A stretch of 64,000 bases of DNA from Glandiceps talaboti. Lineage: Eukaryota > Hemichordata > Enteropneusta > Spengelidae. The notes beneath the pieces are model-generated. The model saw only the letters and a list, made by a program, of their open reading frames with translations. It was not told the origin of the DNA and did no database searches. The translations under genes and the position numbers were made by a program. Below, piece after piece: positions 12,067-24,400 of this stretch. The stretch's first letter is position 1; each line of letters starts with the position of its first letter. The stretch is from the NCBI RefSeq assembly GCF_964340395.1, contig NC_135552.1, positions 3,205,017 through 3,269,016 on the forward strand, in the 5' to 3' direction.

Positions 12067-15000
12067 TTGTGACTCATTCACACATGCGTGTACGCGCACA
12101 TACATACATACAAACACACACACATGCATACACATACACACAAACAAACAAACAAACACACACAAACACACACATTAATTAATTGTTCTTTCTCCTTACA
12201 AAACCCTTACTCAATCACACTTAAAAAATACATTTTGTTGTTTCCATAGTGACTTAAATAATGACAGCCTGTCACTGATTGGTAGAGTGAAGCCTCATGG
12301 GATATGGTTAGCATTAAGAAATCAAGATATAGTAGTGTTCAACCAATACAGGTATGATGTCACAGGTCAAAGGTCAACAGCTCACCTCATCTATAAATAA
12401 TCTTCGCAATTGAATACTAGTTGACACTGTAACAATGTTATTACAGCAGTCTAATTGTATACTGTCAGTCTGACTCATATAGTCCTTAAGATTTATAACT
12501 CACTACATTTACAACATAAAGATAAAACAACATTATATGAAAAGTCATATTTGACCATGTCTTTCCACCGGGGTAAATCTTGAGGAGAGGTGTGTACATG
12601 TGGTGAGTATGAGACGAAGTGACACCTTTGACTTACCCATGGTGATCTTGCCCCTGGGGGCTGTAGAGAGTCAAAAGTGGTACTGCGTCTCATACTACCC
12701 CTGGACAGAGATCATGGTGTTTAGGTGGGTCACAGGGAAGGTAAAGGTTGGATAAGGTTGGGTAACTTGGACTTTTTGTGTAGTGCAAGGTATTTAGAGA
12801 TGCAACTAAGTGATTAGTCTGTTATGTACCATACAACGACAGACAACAATGTGTTATGCCACACCTATCAGAGACGATTGATTAGGGCTGAATGACAGAA
12901 CACATTGTACAGTCTACTGAGCAATGGGCAAATTATGTATGGGTATTTTTGGAATGCACAATGGTAACAAGAAAGAGTTATTATGTCTAGCTGTGAATTA
13001 AAGTGATGATGACAGTCACTTCACTGTTTCACTCAAAGTTATAGTGGAATATGAAATAACTGCATATTGCGAAGTCATGATGGGCGAATTGTTAGAGTGG
13101 CCCACTTGGAATCTGCAGGTTGTGGATTCGAGCCCCATTGCTGCTGTTTGTTTCTGAATGGCTAAAGTCCTTGGGCAAGATTTGAACCACAATTGTGCCT
13201 CAGTCCACCCAGCTGTATAATTGGGGACCTGGTAGGATAGAGGTTGCAATGCAAATGCTTTAATCATATGCACTTATACAGGCTGCAATGGATTGTATGC
13301 TCCCCAGGGAGTTGAGGAAGTAAAGGGCTGTTGTGTTGCTAAAGATCTGTGATAGGGGTAATAATTGTAAAGCACTTTGAGCACAAAGATGTAAAACATG
13401 ATATAAAAACCAACATTATTATTATTATTCACCTTTTCAGGGTTGAAGAAAGCCTGCTTTATCACAGACTTTTATCACAACACATGTTACCAAGACAACC
13501 ACTTGATATACCCATTGTATTAAACCCAAGGTAAGTATATGCTATCATATCTAACTAGTAGAAAACTGAACTAAATACCCCACAAATCAGTCCAATCAGT
13601 GAAACTGAACTAAATACCCCACAAATCAATCCAATCAGTGAAACTGAACTAAATACCCCACAAATCAGTCCAATCAGTGAAACTGAACTAAATACCCCAC
13701 AAATCAATCCAATCAGTGAAACTGAACTAAATACCCCTCAAATCAATCCAATCAGTGAATCTGAACTAAATACCCCACAAATCAGTCCAATCAGTGAAAC
13801 TGAACTAAATACCCCACAAATCAGTCCAATCAGTGAAACTGAACTAAATACCCCACAAATCAATCCAATCAGTGAAACTGAACTAAATACCCCACAAATC
13901 AGTCCAATCAGTGAAATTGAACTAAATACCCCACAAATCAATCCAATCAGTGAAACTGAACTAAATACCCCACAAATCAGTCCAATCAGTCAAACTGAAC
14001 TAAATACCCCACAAATCAGTCCAATCAGTGAAACTGAACTAAATACCCCACAAATCAGTCCAATCAGTGAAACTGAACTAAATACTCCACAAATCAGTCC
14101 AATCAGTCAAACTGAACTAAATACCCCACAAATCATTCCAATCAGTGAAACTGAACTAAATACCCCACAAATCAGTCCAATCAGTCAAACTGAACTAAAT
14201 ACCCCACAAATCAGTCCAATCAGTGAAACTAAACTAAATACCCCACAAATCAATCCAATCAGTGAATCTGAACTAAATACTCCACAAATCAGTCCAATCA
14301 GTCAAACTGAACTAAATACCCCACAAATCAGTCCAATCAGTGAATCTGAACTAAATACCCCACAAATCAGTCCAATCGGTGAATCTGAACTAAATACCCC
14401 ACAAATCAGTCCAATCAGTCAAACTGAACTAAATACCCCACAAATCAATCCAATCAGTGAAACTGAACTAAATACCCCACAAATCAGTCCAATCAGTGAA
14501 ACTGAACTAAATACCCCACAAATCAGTCCAATCAGTGAAACTGAACTAAATACCCCACAAATCAATCCAATCAGTGAAACTGAACTAAATACCCTACAAA
14601 TCAGTCCAATCAGTGAATCTGAACTAAATACCCCACAAATCAGTCCAATCAGTGAAACTGAACTAAATACTCCACAAATCAGTCCAATCAGTGAAACTGA
14701 ACTAAATACCCCACAAATCAGTCCAATCAGTGAAACTGAACTAAATACCCCACAAATCAGTCCAATCAGTGAAACTGAACTAAATACCCCACAAATCAGT
14801 CCAATCAGTGAAACTGAACTAAATACCCCACAAATCAATCCAATCAGTGAAACTGAACTAAATACCCCACAAATCAATCCAATCAGTGAAACTGAACTAA
14901 ATACCCCACAAATCAGTCCAATCAGTGAAACTGAACTAAATACCCCACAAATCAGTCCAATCAGTGAAACTGAACTAAATACCCCACAAATCAGTCCAAT

Positions 15001-15391
15001 CAGTGAAACTGAATCCAAAAGGATAAAAGAATGCAACCAATACTTAAGTTAAGTATCAGTAGTAAATGAATAAAAATACAGCCAAATGTTCATTAGTTTA
15101 GCACCTCAACAGACTTTTTCAAGACATTATAGAGGGACTATATGAAGATTTAAGTCATTTTTTTTGTACTCATTTACAGATATCTATAAACTACACATCA
15201 GGATGTTGTGTTATCTCAAAATGTCCTAAAACCTAATCAGAAACATTGTCATGGTTTCAATCAATTATCATGAATCATTTAATAGTGTTGGATGATTGAA
15301 TTGATTACCACCTCCCTTACCAACAAACCCCCCCCCCCCCATGTACACATCGACAGACACACAGACATACACACACATGTGCAGACAGACA

Positions 15392-15472
<81 letters not shown>

Positions 15473-18400
15473 CAATATGTATCATACAGCCAATAACACA
15501 GTAATTATAGGAGTGATACCAAAAGGAGAAACAATGGTACCATAGTGTTAGAAAAAAGTAATTGTTAGAATTCCAACAAAAGACAAAATGAACTTACAAG
15601 TAGAGATTTGAGTATGCCCTTCACAAAATGATTTTGGTAACTGAGATAGGAGACTAAATTAAAGAGTGAAATCAAATGTTCAGTGATTATTAAAATGCAA
15701 ACATCAAGTGAATTATTGTATTATCATGATTAAAATGCAAACATGATCACCTCCCTGGAATTAGAATTTTTGAAAATGTCAAAATGTATGGTTACTATGG
15801 TAACATGTATGATTATATTGCATTTCTAAATACTATAAAATAGAAATCATCATGAATGCTTGAACATCAACACAACAACAACAACAACAACAACAACAAC
15901 ATAATCAACATAACATTAATATGAAATGTATATATGTTATCCTATGTAGTTTAGTAGGTGGTATGATCAGCTGGCAGACATTACTAAGTATGCAGAGTAC
16001 AGTTAGACTACCAGATCCAACCAGACATTATACCGATAACAGACTCCTTGCCAATGGCTTTGATATACAACAAACCACTGGTAAGTTTATTTAACTTAAA
16101 CTGATGTAGAGTAATTTTCTTGAGATGGTTACAAAACTTCTCTTATACAAAGGTTTTGATAAGTCTGACAGGTAACAAACACTTATATCTCTAAATCACA
16201 TGTGAATACATCATTTGGACACTACTTTGGGAATGTCTATTGGTTACTTCCTCAAAATGTGTACTTCCCGTTGTAAACAAAGAAAACTACTGTATGCTGT
16301 GTGTGGTTGGTGACTTACATCAAAGAGTAGAACTCTGCTAAGAATAAACAGAAGTGAAAGAAATTGTAAAAAAAGTAAAATAGTAACAATTCACACATAA
16401 TGTTTACTGTTGGTTCATCTTAATATAAATCTTCCCTTTACAGACCTCTTTAATCAAAGCAACAAGTAAACAAGTCTCTGTCAGTCATCGTGTTGTAAAC
16501 CCCCTACATTCCTGTTAATTGGTTCTTCCTCAACAGAAAAGTAGGTCATACCAAGTTTGTAAAGAAATAGGGGTGTTAAAGGAGTAGATATTATACTTCA
16601 CTTTATTTTGAAGAAATATAATTATAAAAATCATGAATTCATAAAATTGATAAATTTCTATATGAAGATAATCAGTTGACAATTGGGGTACAACAGCATA
16701 GTTTTATAAGAGATATACAAAATTGATGCTCATGCATTCCTCTAGTGCTATTGCATTTTGATATATTTTGAATTGAATGGGTCATTAGATACAAAAAGAA
16801 TTTTTAAAAATATGTCCATTTCACCAAAAAAAAAAGGTGATAATATACATGAAAATGTACAGGTTTGCAATGGTGCAATAAATTGAAGGAGGCGAACAAA
16901 AAAGAAATGATATTAACAGTAGTAGTAATAAATAAACTAATTAATATGAAATTAGTATTTATATGTTAACGAACATTTGAAATACAATGTAAAATTGATT
17001 GTAAAAATTAAATATATACACGTACACGTTCATTAAAATATTGACAAAAGTTTAGTTAATATTCATCGAATGCTGAAGAGTTTATTAAAATAATATATGT
17101 TAGACATTCATTTTAACAACAAAAAATAGAACAAGGAAGTGTAAAATGTTCTCTTCATATTTGTATATTTATACATGATGTTTACCTGATATTTGCATTT
17201 CAAGGTAAATGCAGAAGTGAAATTAAAGTTTAAAACATTTGAAAGAGGAAATTGAAATTGTTGATGTGGAAATTATTCCACATCATGTGACTTGGTGTGG
17301 AGACTTTATATAGGGTTGTCTTTCACATCATGTGACTTGGTGGGGAGACTTTATATAGGGTTGTCTTTCATTGTAAACCCTCATTAGCTGTCGTTTGTAA
17401 TATTGTGGTCTACCATGAATCTCTGACATGGGTGTAATGTGGTGAAGAGAGCAGACAACCTGTTACAGACTGGGTTTTTTTGTGGACTCGGAATTATTCA
17501 GTTTTGATGTGGAAAAATTCAGAGTAAGACATTTCTTCTGTCTTCAGTCTCTTTAGTTTGATGAATGTAAAACAGCACAAGTGTGAACTGAACATCAGAT
17601 ACTGATTCATGGTGTGAGTTTAGCCTGCAATACTTCCCAAATTGATGACAACAAAGTTGAGGCCTGAGAACAGCTGGAACAGTATGGCTATTGTATGGCA
17701 ACCATATTGTTGCGTAATTATTTTCCTTTTCTCACTTCTCCTGATGTCATCTGCTTCAAGATGTAAGACATACAACTATACAAGCATTGACTGTGTTCTA
17801 AGAGACCTCACTGCTGTACCAGACACACTGGCAACCTCAGCAACCAACATAGACCTATCCTTCAACAGCATCTCTGTTCTCCCACAAAACGGCTTTGCAG
17901 CATTTTCCAAACTATTGAGCTTAAAGTTATTCCAGAATGAACTGACTACATTAGGGTCAAAGTCACTCCGAGGACTGGGAAATCTACAGATACTTGATCT
18001 GACAGGAAATAAGATTTCTATGATTGATAGACAATCTCTGAAAGGATTGGCAAAATTAGAAGAAATCAACTTCCATGACAATGATCTCACTAGTCTACCA
18101 GAACATGTGTTTTCTGACCTAATAAAGTTGTCTATCTTACTACTAGATTTCAACAAACTTGCTAAATTGTTTTCCACAACATTCACAGGATTGAAAAACT
18201 TGCAAGAGTTGTATCTTGGGTCGAATTCCTTGTCTGACCTTCCAAAAAATGTCTTCTCAGATCTGAAAAGCTTGGAAGTACTTGACCTTGGATTCAACAA
18301 TTTTGTCTGCCTTCCATCTGAACCTTTCGCAGCACTAAGTGCTAATTTAGCAGTTTTACAACTTGGATATCTCCATATACCAGATGACTGCACCCTTCCC

Positions 18401-21400
18401 AGTTTTGCCAAGTTTTCATCTTTGCGGAAAGTTTCAGTCCCCAACAGTAACATTAAGACAAGTACAGTGCAGAAGTTTGACCTAGGAGAGATAAGACTGG
18501 AAAAGTTTGATTTATCCGGTAACATGATAACATCATCCAAACCTGGATCATTGAACAATCTCCAGAATGTGACTAAAATTGATCTGAGTAACAATCCTGT
18601 CTCAGAAAAAGAGTTGAAAACCATGCTCGATGATTTTCAGCAATCCAGAGTTCATTCATTAATACTGAAGTCATTACAAAAACAAGGAAAAAAGCTGAGT
18701 ATAATTACAACTGAAACATTGAGAGGACTATCTAATACACTTCTAGAAGAGTTACAACTATCTGATAATAACTTAACTGTTATTCCACCCAAAGCTTTCA
18801 GATGGCTGCCCAGTCTAAAAACTCTAGATCTACTAAACAACAATTGCCATCAGCTTGATCCAAAATCTTTTGATGGTTTGAAAAACTTGACTACATTAAA
18901 GCTACAGTACAACAAGCTATCGGACTTTGATGAAGTCTCACAGAGTCTTATACCGTTGTCTTCACTTCAGCACCTCTACCTCTACACTAACTACTTATCT
19001 GGTCGTATTCATCAAGATTGCTTTGTGTCTGTCAAGTCACTCAAAGAACTACTCCTGGCAAATAACCGCATTTCATCTGTTCATCCAAGAGGTTTCAGTT
19101 CCTTGTCCAACCTGGAAGTATTAGAATTGTCTAATAACTACTTGGAAGTACTGGAACCTCGGGTGTTTGCTGACCTTATATCATTGAAAGATCTCAAACT
19201 GGATGGAAACCCCATTGAGAAGTGCCTTTTCTCACCAACTACTATTGACAGACACCCCTTTCAAAATCTTTACAATCTCCAAGCTCTAAGTATCAGTGGC
19301 CTTGCAGCAAATTTTCTTCACGTGGATGATGCTTCATCTCTGATACAACTCTCTCTGACAAAGTCTGTTACCTCAGCCTGTGTTGCCTATTACCACTCAC
19401 CAACTTTCAACTTGACCAAACTGGAAAGACTTACGATTACTGGCTCATGCTTTGATAAATCTGATCCCAATGCTGTCATTCCTATTGTAGGAACATCTTT
19501 AAAAAAACTCCATGTTTCCGATTCTGGTTTGTTGAGTTTGAATTTTACACAGCTGAATTATTTTACAAATCTGGAAAGTCTGATAGTGAGAGAAAGCAGT
19601 ATTGATGTTTTCCATGGTAAACCTAGTGCACTAACCAAACTCCAAAGACTTGATTTATCTTCTGGTCAAATTTCTGTATTCAATACAACTATCCTGAAAC
19701 ATCTGCGGAACCTTGAAGAGCTAGATTTGGGAGGCAACCCATTTGATTGTTCATGTAAAGCTGATGATTTTAATAATTGGCTCAAAGAAAACAAGCGAGT
19801 TAGAGTTGAAAATTTTTACTCCTCAGTAACATGTTCAAAACCTGAAAAATTAAATGGGTTATCTCTGTTTGCTTTAAATTTTGGATGGGAATGTAATCTT
19901 GCATTTATGATAGCTGTACCAGTAACTACTATATTCATACCATCCCTGACGTGTATTATACTTTGTATTCGCTTTCGCTGGCATATACGCTATGTAATAT
20001 TCATGGCAAAACTGAAATGTGGTGGATATCAGCAAATTGATGGAGACGATGATGCTGATGATGGTGCACCACTTAATAGGAAATATGATGCTTTTGTGTG
20101 TTACAATGAGAATGACCGTCCTTGGATTATGCAACAGATGGTTCCCAATTTAGAAAACATTGACCCACCTAATTTCAAACTCTGTGTGCATGACCGTGAT
20201 TTTATACCTGGTATGGACATCTTTGACAATATATTGGACAGTATAGAGAATAGTCATAAAACTATACTGATTTTGTCACCTGGCTTTGCAGATAGTGAGT
20301 GGTGTTATTTTGAGATGAGAATGGCTCAGAATTATTTGTTCAACAAGAAAAAGCGAGATGTTCTACTCATGGTTTTACTGGAAGAAATTCCAGATGACGT
20401 TATGCCACGAGTGCTACGCAAGATCCTGCTTACAAAAAATTACATCAAGTGGCCCCGGAATGAGATAGGAAGGAGATTATTCTGGGAGAGACTAAAAGTG
20501 GCGATGAGAACAGATAACAGAGTGAACAGAGTTGCTAATGTCTAGCCTTGTTGATTGACATATTATAAATCCTAACATTTCTACTTTACAAGGCTAAGAT
20601 TCTTGTTTGCATCCGTGATATATACTGAACTTTAATTTTAATATTGTCCTCTAGATTTGATGATTTTTTATTTGAGGGCTGTGTCTTCTACAAAGACTTG
20701 TTAGTTATATTTCAAAGCTTATAGTAGCCATATTTTTGTCAAGTTTTATGATACATGTGTGTGACAGTAAAATAGATTGTATAAAATGAACTGAACACAA
20801 AACTCATTTACCGGAGAGTCACAGAAGTGAAAAAGTGATGTGACAGTTTTATTATAATATGAAACTGATGTTAATATAATCTGTTACAAATTTATACATG
20901 TAATGTGGTAATTTAACTCACTTAGAAGGTTCTTATATTTAAGAATTTAAAAGTAAGATTATTTTATTTGTGCTAGTTAGGATTCTGCCAGCTATATCAC
21001 ACATAAACATCAGAAAAGACTTCTTTACTATTCTAGTTTGTGGCATTTGAATTTAGAAATAAATCACATTTATTAATAAGAACTTTTTACATGCTGTCTT
21101 TTACTGGTAGAACTTTTTACATGCTGTCTTTTACTGGTAGAACTTTTTACATGCTGTCTTTTACTGGTAGAACTTTTTACATGCTGTCTTTTACTTGTAC
21201 ATATAATTGACTGAAGTAAAATGAACTGTTAATTGTCATAATAGAATTATTGACATTGTTTGATGTTTATTATTCACAAACAGATTTGATGGTCCTAAGC
21301 CAGTAGGGCTTGGTCACCAATTACTATTATTCTTAGACTTTCTTACCTTCTTTTATGATCAGGGGTCACTAAACATTTAATAGCAGTGGCAAGGAGATGT

Positions 21401-24400
21401 TCAATATTTTTGACAGCCTTTATTACGGAAAATATTTGACATAACAAGGGGAGAATAAGCTTAAAATGAATACACACAGAGTTTGATAGGTCAGGTCAGA
21501 TATACAATATCCATGGTGCTAGTAACTGGTATCAAATAGAATAGCCATGAATAAGGGTACAGTATGCCTCACTTTATATGTGTCTAATTTGAATAATTAA
21601 TGAACTTAACAAATGTGTAGATGATCACCTGGTGAGAATCACCTGTTGTGTAATCTGGTAATTACATTCAAAATGGATGTCGTCTTCTAAGTTGAACAGC
21701 TTAAATTATACAGGCTCACACATTCTTTCTTTCTTTCCTTCTTTCTTACTATATATCATTCTTTATTTCTCCCTCCCTACCCTCCCTCATTCTTTCTTTT
21801 TTCTTTCAAATATTTATGTTACTCTCAATTTTATACCTGTTTCTTTGTTTGTACAGTCATCACTGGGGCAAAAAAGTGCAGTTTAGTTGAAAGACGAGAC
21901 ATCAAAATTAAATATGAATAAAGGCAACCATGGCCAGACCATAGCAATAGCTAAACCATTTTTTCAGCACAACGGAACTTGTTAGGTTCATTAGTGCTAT
22001 AGGCGTGGTAAAATGTGTTTGTGTGTGCATTTCCATGTCTGTGTATATGTGTGTGCATGTGTGAACGACAAATTCAAAAATTGCCACACAGATATTTGGT
22101 GGGATACTACTGAGGGCGTGTAGCTGGAAACTGTTCACATGAAAGTGATTGCATCAGAGATTGTGTGGTTTTGGTCAAGAATGTGATTTTTTTGGTTTAA
22201 AAACTGAAACTCCAACATTACTTGGCAGATTGGTCAGAAATTTGGTGAGATGTACAAAGGGATGTGAACCAATGATGTGCTAAAAAGTTACATCCCTTAA
22301 TAAGGTGTAGTTTAGGCAAGGTGACATCCCATAATAAGGTGTAGTTTAGGCAAGGTGACATCCCATAATAAGGTGTAGTTTAGGCAAGGTGACATCCCAT
22401 AATAAGGTGTAGTTTAGGCAAGGTGACATCCCATAATAAGGTGTAGTTTAGGCAAGGTGACATCCCATAATAAGGTGTAGTTTAGGCAAGGTGACATCCC
22501 ATAATAAGGTGTAGTTTAGGCAAGGTGACGTCCCATAATAAGGTGTAGTTTAGGCAAGGTGACATCCCATAATAAGGTGTAGTTTAGGCAAGGTGACATC
22601 CCATAATAAGGTGTAGTTTAGGCAAGGTGACATCCCATAATAAGGTGTAGTTTAGGCAAGGTGACATCCCATAATAAGGTGTAGTTTAGGCAAGGTGACG
22701 TCCCATAATAAGGTGTAGTTTAGGTAAGGTGACATCCCATAATAAGGTGTAGTTTAGGCAAGGTGACATCCCATAATAAGGTGTAGTTTAGGCAAGGTGA
22801 CATCCCATAATAAGGTGTAGTTTAGGCAAGGTGACATGACATGACATACAGTTTAGAGAATGTTAAAATGCTACATTGCAGGTTTTGTATAGTTTTTAAA
22901 GTTATGGATTTGTGTTATTTGTGTCACATTGGTTGTAAAATGACAATGACAAAGTATTTTGTATTTCAAAGAATTAATATCATTCAAAATAGTTAAAATA
23001 CTAAGATGTTGGAATAAAATTAGTCAGTAGGTTAAAGTATAAGAAATATTGTCACAAATTCATAACTGTAGGAAGGTATATTGACTATCAAAATTTACAA
23101 AGGTGTTTGTAAAATAATTTTCAAGCTTTTGATAAAAATTGTCAAAAATAAAATCAGGTTTCTTTCCCCTTCATTACAGTCAATACAAGTCATCATCTTT
23201 ACAAAACTTTGTGAATTTCACTCCTCTATCATTGGCAATAAACTTGTCATTTTCTTTGTTTTATATATTCAACAGATTCAGAAAGTGGTGATGTCAGCTT
23301 GAAAATAGTTTCCATGGCATCATGCTTGCCTTATTATGGGTTATGTGATCTCAAAGAATTACTTGAACTTGTTACCAAGACAACAGCCAATACTGTTGCT
23401 AAGTGCAGGCCAGTCAAAGTGATTCACTATCTCCAGGTATGTTGTGGTGTCAACAATAAAGAGTGATCTTTCTAAACCAAGTTGCGTGTTTGTCACAAAC
23501 GTCACTGACCATATTCAGTTAAGACATGCAGACGATATCTTTTATACAGTATTTTAATGCAAAGAATGATAGCAACAAGTTTTTGTGTTTTAAAATCCAA
23601 TGGTCTTCTGATGTACATGCCCAAATGCATTTCATGTTGTTTGATGACAAACACTATGTATTGCAACAAAGCACATTGTAAAACCTTACCCACCCAAAGT
23701 TCCTCCCACTGCACTATGTAAAACTTACCCACCCAAAGTTGTGCCCACTGCACTATGTAAAACCTTACCCATCCAAAGTTCCTCCCACTGCACTATGTAA
23801 AACCTTACCCACCCAAAGTTCCTCCCACTGCGCATTGTAAAACCTTACCCACCCAAAGTTCCTCCCACTGCACTATGTAAAACCTTACCAACCCAAAGTT
23901 GTGCCCACTGCACTATGTAAAACCTTACCCACCCAAAGTTCTGCCTACAGCACTATGTAAAACCTTATCCACCCAGAGTTCTGCCTACAGCACTATGTAA
24001 AACCTTACCCACCCAAAGTCCACCCACTGCACTATGTAAAACCTTACCCACCCAAAGTTCCACCCACAGCACTATGTAAAACCTTACCCACCCAAAGTTC
24101 TGCCTACAGTGTCGAGTTTGACTTGTTTGCATGATGTCAGAGTTCACTTTCTGGGGATATTTTTCTGTAAATCATGTTAATTTCTCTTCAGAAACAAATT
24201 TGTGCGTGCATTCCTAGTTACTGGCTAGGTTTTCATAGTGCACAACTCTGAGGTATGTCTGTGAATCAGAACTTAAAGGGGAATGCCACTCCATTTGGAG
24301 ATGTGGTTTACACCATGCCAGCAAATGAAGTCATATTCATAAACTATGGGTTCTGGTGTCATTTCATGAGTTTACATCACCTACAATAATTATTACTCCC

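Noticed and set aside
13738-15036. Minus-strand frame of 205 codons with a 13-residue repeat
   Set aside because: The 39-bp minisatellite is a multiple of three and lies in a PMS1 intron, so the open frame is automatic.
17776-18624. 282-codon antisense frame under the TLR ectodomain
   Set aside because: It is the mirror of leucine-rich repeat coding sequence with biased codons. It has no recognisable domain and the sense gene is unambiguous.
18652-20134. Further antisense frames under the TLR
   Set aside because: Short, without domains, and explained by the sense coding sequence.
22288-22842. CRISPR-like regular array (also considered for the 31-, 39- and 40-bp arrays)
   Set aside because: The repeats are head to tail without unique spacers and the DNA is animal, so these are minisatellites.
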